Assembly (NCBI GenBank): GCA_026709935.1
Contig: JAPOSC010000041.1
Location: 1-64,000, forward strand
Source: Thiotrichales bacterium
GTDB taxonomy: Bacteria; Pseudomonadota; Gammaproteobacteria; HK1
DNA length: 64,000 nt
Direction of reading: 5' to 3'
Part shown: piece after piece, positions 9,232 through 17,640 of the stretch
How positions within the stretch are numbered: position 1 is the stretch's first letter
Layout: every line of letters begins with the position of its first letter
Made by a program: the position numbers and the translations under genes
The notes under the pieces: model-generated
Database searches by the model: none
Told to the model about the DNA's origin: nothing
What the model saw: the letters and a program-made list of their open reading frames with translations, nothing else

Positions 9232-9315
9232 GAGGGAGGCGAAAGATACCCTCCGGCGGCCTGCACGGACACTCCCGGGAGCCCGCTTGCTTCACATATG
9301 CAGTCGGATCCGCAC

Positions 9316-9373
9316 CCTCGAACCGGAGCCATCCAAGCCTGAGTGGTTCTCTGGTCCTTGCTAAGAACAAGTG
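9316..9373. repeat. Dispersed repeat family C, copy 1
   Basis: A stretch of about 58 bases starting CCTCGAACCGGAGCC and ending AAGAACAAGTG. It is roughly 85 percent identical by eye to 41271-41321 and less similar to 63831-63890. It lies in the gap between the membrane protein and flavodoxin genes. Confidence 0.6.
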
Positions 9374-9385
9374 GGAAATGCGAGC

Positions 9386-9847
9386 TCAGAACACGCCGAT
9401 TTCGAGGCCGGCCGCCATCGTGGCGCCGAGCGCTTCGCAGCGGGAGAGCATCTCCCGGCCGAGCGGTCCGTTGCAGACGATCGGTTCCTGCACCTCGTTC
9501 ATCGGGAATCCGCGCACGATGCGCCGTAGCGCCGCGAGCGCGCCGGTGCCGTCGTTGCCGGCACCGACTACCACCGCGAAGGGCGTCCCCTCGAGCCGCC
9601 CCTGGCACGGGTAGAAGGTGCGATCGAAGAAGTCCTTCATCGCGCCGGCCATGTAGCCGAAGTTCTCCGGCGTGGCGAAGACGACTGCGTCGCACCACAG
9701 CAGGTCGCTCGGTCCCGCGTCGGCGGCCATGCGCGTGCGTACCTCGACGGATTCGATGTCGGGGTCCGTCGCGCCGCGCCGGATGGCGTGCGCCATGGTG
9801 GCGGTCTTGCCCGATTGCGAGTGATAGATGATCAGGAGATGCTTCAA
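9386..9847 (-). CDS. Flavodoxin-like / NAD(P)H-dependent FMN reductase family protein
   Basis: 153 residues with a flavodoxin fold. The N-terminal strand and phosphate loop (LLIIYHSQSGKTATMA) binds FMN phosphate, and the TPENFGYMAGAMKDFFDR block is typical of flavodoxin-family reductases that carry out two-electron transfers. Start is the TTG at 9845-9847 directly before KHLLIIYH; no better ATG is in frame. It stands alone between an uncharacterised membrane protein and a divergent DUF2058 gene, so its partner is unknown. Confidence 0.75.
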   Translation of the reverse strand: MKHLLIIYHSQSGKTATMAHAIRRGATDPDIESVEVRTRMAADAGPSDLLWCDAVVFATPENFGYMAGAMKDFFDRTFYPCQGRLEGTPFAVVVGAGNDGTGALAALRRIVRGFPMNEVQEPIVCNGPLGREMLSRCEALGATMAAGLEIGVF

Positions 9848-9937
9848 CGCAGGATGCTTCAGGCCGCGTAGCGTCCGGAGGCTGGCACGGGTACTGTAGC
9901 AGGCACCGGCCGAGGGAAGTTTCGGGAGAGATCGACG

Positions 9938-10510
9938 ATGGCCAGATCGCTTCGCGACGAGCTGCTGAAAGCGGGGCTCGTCACCGGCGAGCAGGCGGCG
10001 CGAGCCGAACGCGGGCGCCGGGCATTCTCCAAGTCAACCGCGGGCAAGACCGCACGCAAGGCGCACCGTGGTGGCGAGCGTCGCCTGGTGCGGCCCGCAT
10101 CCGGTGGCGAGCCGCAGGAGGCCCCCGTGCGGTGCCCTCCGGTCGTGGCCGAGCCCGCGATCCCTGATCCGGAGGAACGGGTCCGGCAACTCAATCTCGC
10201 CATTCGTCGCATCCTCGATACCGAGGCGGAGAAAGCCGCGAATGACACCGATACGCCGTTCCACTTCCCCCGCGGCGATCGGCTCAAGCGGTTGTACGTG
10301 AGCGAGGCCCAGCGCCGCCGGCTCGCGTCCGGCGAACTCGCCATCATCGGCTTTCGAGGCCGCCATCATCTCGTTCCCCGTTCGGCCGGAGAGCGGGTGC
10401 GCGAGCTTCGCCCGGAAGTGTTCGTGTTCATCGCGTCCGGCGAGGATGCTGCGCCGGAAATCGAAGACGGCTACGAGGGCTACGAGATCCCCGACGGGCT
10501 GGTGTGGTGA
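9938..10510 (+). CDS. DUF2058 family protein
   Basis: 190 residues. The N-terminus (MARSLRDELLKAGLVTGEQA) and the C-terminal ERVRELRPEVFVF block match the conserved proteobacterial DUF2058 family (E. coli YaiL-like), usually about 170-190 residues with a basic, Lys/Arg-rich linker. Here the linker is Arg/Pro-rich (residues 25-80). Family function is not established; nucleic-acid association has been suggested from its charge. ATG 9938 is preceded by GGGAGAG. Confidence 0.8.
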   Translation: MARSLRDELLKAGLVTGEQAARAERGRRAFSKSTAGKTARKAHRGGERRLVRPASGGEPQEAPVRCPPVVAEPAIPDPEERVRQLNLAIRRILDTEAEKAANDTDTPFHFPRGDRLKRLYVSEAQRRRLASGELAIIGFRGRHHLVPRSAGERVRELRPEVFVFIASGEDAAPEIEDGYEGYEIPDGLVW

Positions 10511-10603
10511 GGGCATGGCGTCGCCTTGAATCGGTGCCGCGCCGGCCCCGATAATCCGCGTCCGCTCGGGCACAGGATCCGGGCCGCAGACCGGGAGTCG
10601 AGC

Positions 10604-11533
10604 ATGAGTGATTCAGCGCACGTTGCGTCCAAGGTTGGACTTGGGGTTGGGCCTGACGTTGAGCCTGGAAAGGTCGCATTCCTCGGCCTCGGGGTCATGG
10701 GCTACCACATGGCCGGGCATCTCGCGAAAGCGGGTCACGACGTGACCGTCTACAACCGGACTGCCTCGAAGGCGGAGCGCTGGACCGGGGAATTTGCAGG
10801 CGCGCAGGCGGCGACCCCCGCCGCGGCCGCGGCGGGGAGCGAGATCGTGTTCGCGTGCGTCGGCAACGACGACGATGTGCGCTCGGTGACCGTGGGCCCG
10901 GACGGCGCCTTCGAGGGCATGAGCCCCGGCGCGATATTCGTCGACCACACCACGGCCTCTGCCGATGTCGCGCGCGAACTCGCGGCGGCGGCGGCGGAAC
11001 GCGATCTGGGTTTCATGGACGCGCCGGTGTCGGGGGGCGAGGCCGGCGCCGTGAACGGGGTGCTCACGGTCATGGTGGGGGGCGAGCAGGACGCGTTCGA
11101 CCGATGCTGCGGCGTCATCGACGCGTACGCCCGCGCCGTCACCCTGCTCGGTCCGGTCGGCGCCGGTCAGCTCACCAAGATGGCGAACCAGATCTGCATC
11201 GCCGGTGTCGTGCAGGGACTCTCGGAGGCGCTGAATCTGGCCGAGCGCTCCGGCCTCGACGCGAAGCTCGTGCTGGACGTGATTTCCAAGGGCGCGGCCC
11301 AGTCCTGGCAGATGGAGAACCGGGGCGCCACAATGGTCGACGACGAGTTCGACTTCGGATTCGCCGTGGACTGGATGCGCAAGGATCTCGATATCTGCCT
11401 TGCGCAGGGGCATCGGGTGGGCGCGCTGCTGCCGCTGACCGCGCTCGTCAACGAGTTCTACGCGCGGGTGCAGGCCCGCGGCGGCGGACGATGGGATACC
11501 TCCAGCCTGATGCGCCTGCTCACCCATCCCTGA
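10604..11533 (+). CDS. NAD(P)-dependent beta-hydroxyacid dehydrogenase (3-hydroxyisobutyrate dehydrogenase family)
   Basis: 309 residues. The Rossmann motif GLGVMGYHMAGHLAKAGH (around residues 26-43) and the substrate loop DAPVSGGEAGA identify the family. The catalytic Lys is in GAGQLTKMANQ, and the C-terminal helix MRKDLDICLAQ is also typical. Such enzymes oxidise 3-hydroxyisobutyrate, tartronate semialdehyde or other beta-hydroxyacids. ATG 10604 is preferred over the upstream in-frame codon at 10526 because the first 25 residues already precede the Rossmann strand. The exact substrate is unknown. Confidence 0.88.
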   Translation: MSDSAHVASKVGLGVGPDVEPGKVAFLGLGVMGYHMAGHLAKAGHDVTVYNRTASKAERWTGEFAGAQAATPAAAAAGSEIVFACVGNDDDVRSVTVGPDGAFEGMSPGAIFVDHTTASADVARELAAAAAERDLGFMDAPVSGGEAGAVNGVLTVMVGGEQDAFDRCCGVIDAYARAVTLLGPVGAGQLTKMANQICIAGVVQGLSEALNLAERSGLDAKLVLDVISKGAAQSWQMENRGATMVDDEFDFGFAVDWMRKDLDICLAQGHRVGALLPLTALVNEFYARVQARGGGRWDTSSLMRLLTHP

Positions 11534-11574
11534 TCGGCCGCAGATCGCCTGTTGCTCTCCCGCGGAGAAATTCG

Positions 11575-12717
11575 ATGAAGTTCGACACCAAGGTAGTGCA
11601 CGCCGGCATTCGCCCGGATCCGACCACCGGCTCGATTATCCCCCCCATCTACCAGACCGCGACCTACGTGCTCGACGAGGTCGGCCGCGACAAGGGCTTC
11701 GACTACACGCGGTCCTCGAACCCGACCCGACAGGTGCTGGAGGAGAACCTCGCCGCGCTCGACAGCGCTCGCTTCGGGGTGATGTTCGCAAGCGGCATGG
11801 CCGCGGTGGACAGCGCGCTCAGGCTGCTGCGGGCGGGCGACCACGTGGTGTGCTCGGACGATGTCTACGGCGGCGTTTCGCGGCACTTCAACCAGGTGCT
11901 CGCGAGCCACGGTCTCGGGTTCACCTACGTCGACACCTCGGCGCCGGAGACCGTGCGCCAGGCGATCCGGTCGGAGACGAAGATGCTCTGGGTCGAGACA
12001 CCCTCGAACCCGCTGCTGAAGATCACCGACATCGAGGCGATGTCGGTGATCGCGAAGGAGGCGGGGATCTACCTCGCGGTGGACTCCACCTTCGCGACGC
12101 CGGTGTATCTGCGTCCGATCGAGCTCGGCGCGGACATTGTCATGCACAGCACCACGAAGTATCTGAGCGGCCACAATCAGATCATCGGCGGAGTGCTCGT
12201 CACCGACCGGGAGGACATCTTCGACCGGTTCAAGTTCATCCAGAAGACGATTGGCGCAGTGCCGAGTCCGTTCGACTGCTGGCTGACCCTGCTGGGGATC
12301 AAGACCCTGCACCTGCGCATGCCGCGGCATTCGGAGAATGCGCAGGCGGTAGCGGAATTCCTGGAGGGCCACGACAAGGTCGAGCGGGTGACCTATCCGG
12401 GACTCGCTTCGCACCCTCGCCATGCCCTCGCGCGGGCGCAGATGTCGGGATTCAGCGGGATGATGACGTTCGAGCTGAAGGGCGGCGTCGAGGCCGGGCG
12501 CGCGGTGATGAATGCGGTGGAGCTGGCCGGGCTCGCGGAGAGCCTCGGAGCGGTGGAGACGATGATCACCCATCCGGCGACGATGACGCATGTCGACGTT
12601 CCGGTCGAAGAGCGCCGCGCCCGCGGGCTCGGCGACGGCCTGGTGCGTCTGTCGGTCGGAATCGAGGATGTCGCCGACATCATCGCCGATCTGGAACAGG
12701 CGCTCGACAAGGCGTGA
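11575..12717 (+). CDS. PLP-dependent trans-sulfuration enzyme (cystathionine gamma-synthase/lyase family)
   Basis: 380 residues, typical for the Cys/Met metabolism PLP family. Visible are the phosphate-binding YTRSSNPTR, FASGMAAVD, the Asp of the pyridine-N contact in LAVDSTFATP, and the Schiff-base Lys195 in STTKYLSGH. The C-terminus LVRLSVGIEDVADIIADLE is standard. It could be a cystathionine gamma-synthase, beta- or gamma-lyase, or methionine gamma-lyase; motif inspection cannot decide. It lies 41 bases after the hydroxyacid dehydrogenase on the same strand, with GCGGAGAAA as ribosome site, and may be cotranscribed. Confidence 0.88.
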   Translation: MKFDTKVVHAGIRPDPTTGSIIPPIYQTATYVLDEVGRDKGFDYTRSSNPTRQVLEENLAALDSARFGVMFASGMAAVDSALRLLRAGDHVVCSDDVYGGVSRHFNQVLASHGLGFTYVDTSAPETVRQAIRSETKMLWVETPSNPLLKITDIEAMSVIAKEAGIYLAVDSTFATPVYLRPIELGADIVMHSTTKYLSGHNQIIGGVLVTDREDIFDRFKFIQKTIGAVPSPFDCWLTLLGIKTLHLRMPRHSENAQAVAEFLEGHDKVERVTYPGLASHPRHALARAQMSGFSGMMTFELKGGVEAGRAVMNAVELAGLAESLGAVETMITHPATMTHVDVPVEERRARGLGDGLVRLSVGIEDVADIIADLEQALDKA

Positions 12718-12814
12718 GACCGGCCGCCGGAGCATTTCACGCTCCGGATTGAGGACGCCTCTCGACGATCCGTCCTGCAATGTCGGGAAGTGATTTCGTC
12801 GAGGATCGGGTCGG

Positions 12815-13933
12815 TTACCTGACGTACTCCAGCCCCTCGTTCGTGAGCCGTACCGTTCCCGGCCGGTACCGCGCGTCTCCCCATTCGATTCGTCGCATTT
12901 CCAGCGTGCGGCCGACCGAGAGCGCGATGCCGATTCCCATCTGACAGTAACTTCCTCCCGGGTCCGGGGTGAAGATGGCCGGTCCGTCCGGTCCGAAGAC
13001 GAACTCGATGGAGAGCTGTCCGGCTCCCGGGTCGCAGTCGAGACCCGGGATGCGCTCGCCCTTTCTCAGCACGAAGACGAGTGCCGATTTCGGTACGAAC
13101 AGAGACCCGGTCCCCCGCTTGAAGTCCCGAGGTACGCCGAGCGCGCCGAGTCGCTCGAGCGCCTTCCCGCCGGTCTGGGGGGGGCGCCAACCGAGGACCG
13201 AGTAGCTGAGCCTCGACTTCGTCGCGGCCCTCCCCTCGGGGGCGGCTGTCGCCTTGGCGGCGGGCTCCGCGCGTGACGTGTCCGTATCCGTGACGACCCC
13301 GTCCACGGCCGAAGCGGGTTCTGCGCGTGGCGTTCCGGTTCCGGGGGCAGCGGAGTCCGAACCGGTGTCCGCGGGCTCGGGTACCGGAGCGGGCGCGTCC
13401 GGGTCCGACCCTGACTCCACGACATCGATATCGCGTTCGGTCGTGGGCCCGCTGCCCCGCGTTTCCGAGCTCGGAGACTCCCGACTCGGTTCGGGCTCCG
13501 CGTCAGTCCCTGCCCCAGTCCCTGCCCCAGTCCCAGTCCCAGTCCCCGCCCCAGTTCCCGTTCCCGACGCTCCCGCCGGTGGTGTCCGCTCCACCTGCGG
13601 TACCCGTGGCTCCACCCGGGCGTCTTCCGCGCCGGGGAGAGCCAGCCCGAGCGCTTCAAGCGTTGCCGCGTCGGCTTGCCCGGTGTCGGGCAAGCCGAAC
13701 GCACGCTGGAACGCGCTGATCGCCCCGCGGGTGCGTGGCCCCATGGCGCCGTCGATCTGGCCGGGGTCGAAGTTTCTCTCGACAAGCGCACGCTGGACCG
13801 CCTCGACCACCGAATCGGGCGCCGCCTGCACCGCCGTGCCCGCACCGGCGAGCAGAACCACCAGCAAGAGCACCGACGCGCAATACCGTCGCAACGTCGC
13901 CGACCACATCCACCATGCGGGTCGATTGCTCAC
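12815..13933 (-). CDS. Exported peptidoglycan-binding-domain protein with Gly/Thr-rich linker
   Basis: 372 residues from a GTG start. An N-terminal signal (about 16-37, YCASVLLLVVLLAGAGTAVQA) is followed by a PG_binding_1 domain (about 40-95, with DGAMGPRTRGAISAFQ and FGLPDTGQ). A low-complexity linker of GTGTGAG repeats and acidic stretches runs to about residue 235. The C-terminal 130-residue domain is unrecognised and contains two Cys. It is probably periplasmic or envelope-attached. The linker is encoded by hexamer slippage repeats at about 13505-13562. Confidence 0.75.
   Translation of the reverse strand: MSNRPAWWMWSATLRRYCASVLLLVVLLAGAGTAVQAAPDSVVEAVQRALVERNFDPGQIDGAMGPRTRGAISAFQRAFGLPDTGQADAATLEALGLALPGAEDARVEPRVPQVERTPPAGASGTGTGAGTGTGTGAGTGAGTDAEPEPSRESPSSETRGSGPTTERDIDVVESGSDPDAPAPVPEPADTGSDSAAPGTGTPRAEPASAVDGVVTDTDTSRAEPAAKATAAPEGRAATKSRLSYSVLGWRPPQTGGKALERLGALGVPRDFKRGTGSLFVPKSALVFVLRKGERIPGLDCDPGAGQLSIEFVFGPDGPAIFTPDPGGSYCQMGIGIALSVGRTLEMRRIEWGDARYRPGTVRLTNEGLEYVR
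13505..13562. repeat. Hexanucleotide slippage repeat (CCAGTC/CCTGCC) inside the PG-binding protein gene
   Basis: Near-perfect six-base units (CCCAGT, CCCTGC and variants) encode the Gly-Thr-Gly-Ala linker. In-frame length change by multiples of six would alter only linker length, so length variation is likely between strains. Confidence 0.7.
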
Positions 13934-13952
13934 GATTCCTGCCCTCGCCGCC

Positions 13953-14687
13953 TCATCGAGCCGTGAACGGGGCCGGGGTTGCAGACGACCCGCCGGCGCC
14001 GTCGCGAGGGCGCAGATGCGCGTGCCAGCGCCGCTCCCACCGCTTGAACAGCCAGGCGATGACGAAGGTCAGGCCCAAGTAGAACGCGCCGGCCGCGATG
14101 AACGATTCGAACGGCACGAAGTGACGGGAGTTCACGATGCGCGCCGCACCGAACAGATCCACCAGAGTGATCACCCCCGCAAGGGCGCTGCCGTGCAGCA
14201 TGAAGATGACCTCGTTGCCGTAGGCGGGCAGGGCGCGGCGAAACGCGCTCGGAAGCACGATGCGGGCGTGAATCTGCCACTGCGACATCCCCACGGACCG
14301 AGCCGCTTCGACTTCGCCGTGCGGCGTGTTGGCGATGGCTCCGCGCAGGATCTCCCCCGTGTACCCGGCGGTGTTGAGCGCGAAGGAAACGAGCGCGCAC
14401 CACCAGGCTTCGCGCAGGACCGGCCACAGCAGACTCTCGCGCACCGCCTCGAACTGGGCCAGGCCGTAGTAGATGATATACATCTGGATCAGCAACGGTG
14501 TCCCGCGAAACACGTAGATGTACGCCGTCGCGGGCATCCGGAGCCACCATCGGCGCGATGCGGCGAGAAGCGCGACGGGAATGGCCAGCGCAAGCCCGCA
14601 CCCCAGCGAAAGGGCCACGAGCTGCACCGTCGTTCCCAGCCCCTCGAAGTAGAGGGGCAGGTTCTTGATGATGACCTCGACGTCCAT
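13953..14687 (-). CDS. Polar amino-acid ABC importer permease, HisM/ArtM type
   Basis: 244 residues, inner membrane. It has about five transmembrane helices and the permease coupling (EAA-like) loop EVEAARSVGMSQWQIHARIVLPSAFR. RGTPLLIQMYIIYYGL is the classic HisM/GlnP signature. ATG 14687 lies two bases after the stop of the partner permease, so the genes are coupled; the longer frame upstream is a shadow of that gene. It forms a heterodimer with the next gene's product and with the ATPase at 16566-17342. Substrate is probably a cationic or polar amino acid. Confidence 0.92.
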   Translation of the reverse strand: MDVEVIIKNLPLYFEGLGTTVQLVALSLGCGLALAIPVALLAASRRWWLRMPATAYIYVFRGTPLLIQMYIIYYGLAQFEAVRESLLWPVLREAWWCALVSFALNTAGYTGEILRGAIANTPHGEVEAARSVGMSQWQIHARIVLPSAFRRALPAYGNEVIFMLHGSALAGVITLVDLFGAARIVNSRHFVPFESFIAAGAFYLGLTFVIAWLFKRWERRWHAHLRPRDGAGGSSATPAPFTAR

Positions 14688-14689
14688 GC

Positions 14690-15457
14690 TCAGGCTTCCC
14701 GCACGCCCACGCTGTAGCGCCGGTTGAGCCAGCGCAGGCAGAGATCGGAGGCGCCGGTGAGCAGCAGGTAGAGCACCGCGACCACCATGAAGAAGGTGAA
14801 CGGCTCGCGCAGCGTGTTCCCGGCCTGTGCGGCGCGGAACACCATGTCCTGCAACCCGATGACGGAGACCAGGGCGGTCGCCTTGGCGAGCACCAGCCAG
14901 TTGTTGCCGAAGCTCGGCAGGGCGTGACGCACGCTCGCCGGCAGGGTGATGCGGAAGAACACCTGTGCCGGAGTCATGCCGAATGCACGGCCGGCTTCGA
15001 TCTCGCCCCGCGACACGGCGAGAATCCCGCCCCGGAACGTCTCCGTCATGTACGCCCCGAAGATGAAGCCGATGGAGAACGTGCCGGCCGCGAAGGCGCT
15101 GATCTCGATGTAGTCCCAGCCGAGCCGCACTCCCAGGCGCTCCCCCAGGTCGGTCAGCTCGGCGCCGCACCAGTTCACGAAGATCTGCCCCCCGAAGAAG
15201 AGAATGAACATCAGTACGATGTCCGGGACCCCGCGCACCACCGTGGTGTACACGGCCGCAGTCCCGCGTGCGACCCGCGAACGGGAGAGTCTGGCCACCG
15301 CGCCGAGCAGACCGAGGGCCACGGCGAGGGCGAGGGAGGCGAGCGCGAGCTTCAGGGTGAGCGCGAAGCCGGCGAGGATGTACGGGTAGAGATAGCCGTC
15401 CAGCAGGGCAGGGCTGCCGAGGGTGGTCCCGAGCAGGGCGTCGATCGGTTCGAACAC
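14690..15457 (-). CDS. Polar amino-acid ABC importer permease, HisQ/ArtQ type
   Basis: 255 residues from a GTG start, inner membrane. The RGVPDIVLMFILFFGGQ signature and the coupling loop EIEAGRAFGMTPAQVFFRITLPASVR are characteristic of HisQ/ArtQ partners. It lies 57 bases downstream of the binding-protein gene and two bases before the HisM-type permease, giving the operon order binding protein, HisQ-type, HisM-type. Confidence 0.92.
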   Translation of the reverse strand: MFEPIDALLGTTLGSPALLDGYLYPYILAGFALTLKLALASLALAVALGLLGAVARLSRSRVARGTAAVYTTVVRGVPDIVLMFILFFGGQIFVNWCGAELTDLGERLGVRLGWDYIEISAFAAGTFSIGFIFGAYMTETFRGGILAVSRGEIEAGRAFGMTPAQVFFRITLPASVRHALPSFGNNWLVLAKATALVSVIGLQDMVFRAAQAGNTLREPFTFFMVVAVLYLLLTGASDLCLRWLNRRYSVGVREA

Positions 15458-15514
15458 GGCGGCGATGATGTCCCCGGATCCCGCGGCGGGCTCGCGGAAT
15501 CCGGGGCCGGAACG

Positions 15515-16294
15515 TTACTGCGGCAGAGGTTCGCCGTAGACGTTGAAGTCGAAGTACTTGTCGTTGATGGCCTTGTAGACGCCGTTGCGCAGTATCGCGT
15601 CGAGCGCCGCCTCAAGTCTGGCGAGCAGCTCGGTGTCATCCTTGCGTACCGCGATGCCGGCGCCTTCGCCGAAGTACTTCACTTCGGTGAAGTCGGGTCC
15701 GATGAACTCCCAGTCCTTGCCCTGATCGGTGGCGAGGAAGCCATCGGCCATCGCCACCGAATCGGCGAGCAGCAGGTCCAGCCGTCCCGCCACCGCGTCG
15801 AGGTAGGCTTCGTCCTGGCTCGCGTAGCGCTTGATTTCGACATCATCGCCGAAGACCTCGGTGATGAAGTTGTCGTGGGTGGTGGCGCGCTGCACTCCGA
15901 CCGTCTTGCCGGCGAGGCCGGCGGCGTCGATGGTGATGCCGGCGCCCTTCTTCTGAGCGAACTTCGCGGGCGTGTTGTAGTACTTGGCGCTGAACGCCAC
16001 CTTCTTCTTGCGCTCCTCGGTGATCGACATCGATGCGACGATGGCGTCGTACTTGCGGGCGAGGAGGGCGGGGATGATCCCGTCCCAGTCCTGCTGGACC
16101 AGCGTGCACTCCGCGCTCATCTCCTCGCACAGCGCGTTGGCGATATCGACATCGAAGCCGACGAACGTGCCATCCGCCGACACCGCGCTGAACGGAGGAT
16201 AGGCGGCCTCGATGCCGATCTTGACCTTGTCCGCGAACGCCGGTCCGGCCGCGAGAACCAGCGCGGCGAGCAGAGCAGTGGTGAGTCTTTTCAT
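15515..16294 (-). CDS. Polar amino-acid ABC importer periplasmic binding protein
   Basis: 259 residues. A Sec signal peptide (MKRLTTALLAALVLAAGPAFA) is followed by the family-3 solute-binding fold: IGIEAAYPPFSAV, GFDVDIANALCEEM, and SMSITEERKKKVAFSAKYY. These are close to LAO/histidine/arginine-binding proteins, so a basic amino acid is the likely ligand. ATG 16294 is chosen because it begins the signal peptide; upstream codons run through an intergenic repeat. It heads the permease genes on the same strand. Confidence 0.93.
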   Translation of the reverse strand: MKRLTTALLAALVLAAGPAFADKVKIGIEAAYPPFSAVSADGTFVGFDVDIANALCEEMSAECTLVQQDWDGIIPALLARKYDAIVASMSITEERKKKVAFSAKYYNTPAKFAQKKGAGITIDAAGLAGKTVGVQRATTHDNFITEVFGDDVEIKRYASQDEAYLDAVAGRLDLLLADSVAMADGFLATDQGKDWEFIGPDFTEVKYFGEGAGIAVRKDDTELLARLEAALDAILRNGVYKAINDKYFDFNVYGEPLPQ

Positions 16295-16410
16295 GGTTGC
16301 GATTCTCCGTGTTCCAAAGCTGAAGAGTGGGTGGTTGTCCCACTTCTGAAGTGGGTGATGGCGCCACCCGGAGAGCGTGTGACTGGCGAAGTCCGGCCGA
16401 TGCCCTGGTG

Positions 16411-16476
16411 CGAAAATTTTTGCCGGCGGACGCCCGCCGCTGCGAATCGGCGAGATTTTTCCCGCCAGCGGCGGCA
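16411..16476. repeat. Imperfect palindromic element (GGTGAAATTT family)
   Basis: Left part CGAAAATTTTTGCCGG and right part CGGCGAGATTTTTCCCG face each other, giving an imperfect hairpin. The right end (GAATCGGCGAGATTTTTCCCGCCAG) resembles the right end of the element inside the TauD gene near 49257-49279. It lies between the ATPase and binding-protein genes of the amino-acid transporter. Confidence 0.5.
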
Positions 16477-16565
16477 CCCTGGAGTGGCGAGCATACACCC
16501 GAACGCGCCCTGTCGGCCCCGCTCTCGGGACCGTTCGCGGAATCAGCGGCGGCAGCGCCAGCGCG

Positions 16566-17342
16566 CTACTTCAGCGTGCCAGCGAGGAACTGCCGGAATC
16601 GCTCCGAAGCGGGCTGCTCGAACATCTGCCCCGGCTCGCCCGTCTCTTCCACCCGTCCTTCGTGCAGGAACGTCACCCGCGTGGAGACCTCGCGTGCGAA
16701 CCCCATCTCGTGGGTCACCACCAGCATGGTGCGCCCTTCCTCGGCGAGACCGTGCATGACCCTGAGCACCTCGCCCACGAGCTCCGGGTCGAGGGCCGAG
16801 GTCGGCTCGTCGAAGAGCAGCACCGCGGGCTCCATCGCCAGCGCCCTCGCGATCGCGGCGCGCTGCTGCTGTCCGCCGGACAGGTGGGCGGGGTAATAGT
16901 CCTTGCGGTCGTGCATGCCGACGCGCTCCAGCACTGCATCCGCGCGTTCGATGGCCTGCGCCTTCGGTAGCCGCAGGACCTGCCGCGGAGCTTCCACGAC
17001 GTTCTCCAGCACCGTCATGTGCGACCAGAGATTGAACTGCTGAAACACCATGCCGAGCTTGGCGCGAATCCGCTCGACCTGCCGCCGGCTCTCGGGCACC
17101 GGCACGCGGCCGGCGCCCCGACGCATCCGGATCAGCTCTCCCTGTACGGATACGTCTCCGGCGTCCGGGGTCTCCAGCAGGTTGATGCAGCGGAGCAGGG
17201 TGCTCTTCCCCGAGCCGCTGCTGCCGAGGATCGAGACCACATCGTGCTCGTGGGCGGTCAGGGAGATGCCCTTGAGCACCTCAAGACCGCCGAAGCGTTT
17301 GTGGAGACCTTCGACGACGAGCGCTTCGCGCGGCTGGCTCAT
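16566..17342 (-). CDS. Polar amino-acid ABC importer ATP-binding protein (HisP/GlnQ type)
   Basis: 258 residues. Walker A GSSGSGKST, Q-loop MVFQQFNLW, signature LSGGQQQR, Walker B LLFDEPTSALDPE and H-loop VTHEMGF are all intact. The family-specific insertion with IRMRRGAGRV is shared with HisP-type proteins. It is the first gene of the minus-strand importer operon, separated by 271 bases (with a palindromic repeat) from the binding-protein gene. Confidence 0.95.
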   Translation of the reverse strand: MSQPREALVVEGLHKRFGGLEVLKGISLTAHEHDVVSILGSSGSGKSTLLRCINLLETPDAGDVSVQGELIRMRRGAGRVPVPESRRQVERIRAKLGMVFQQFNLWSHMTVLENVVEAPRQVLRLPKAQAIERADAVLERVGMHDRKDYYPAHLSGGQQQRAAIARALAMEPAVLLFDEPTSALDPELVGEVLRVMHGLAEEGRTMLVVTHEMGFAREVSTRVTFLHEGRVEETGEPGQMFEQPASERFRQFLAGTLK

Positions 17343-17520
17343 GCGGACCGTCCACCCGATAGGGGTGAATCATGATACGGCAACGAAAAGGTGTGACGCC
17401 TTTCCATTACCGGTCCGGTGCGCCCGAATGCCAGCACGGCGGCGCCGACGCGGCGAGAGCGTCGGCGACACGCTCCGAAACGTCGAGGTGGCGTGCGGCC
17501 GGTGCGTGGCGCCGGGCGGT

Positions 17521-17574
17521 CATCGGTTCAGCCATTCCCGCCGGGCCGGAGCACGTTCTCTGGATGGCCCGCCA
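17521..17574. repeat. Dispersed repeat family A, copy (reverse orientation)
   Basis: The reverse complement reads GAACGTGCTCCGGCCCGGCG followed by GGAATGGCTGAAC, matching the core of copies near 19326, 25341, 36941 and 60946. The rest of the 298-base gap 17343-17640 shows no gene; its ORFs are low-quality shadows. Confidence 0.55.
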
Positions 17575-17640
17575 TGAATGCGGCGGGGGGCGCCACGTCG
17601 ATCCCGACCGGGCGCCCCCCCTCGCCGTGGGATGGTTCGA

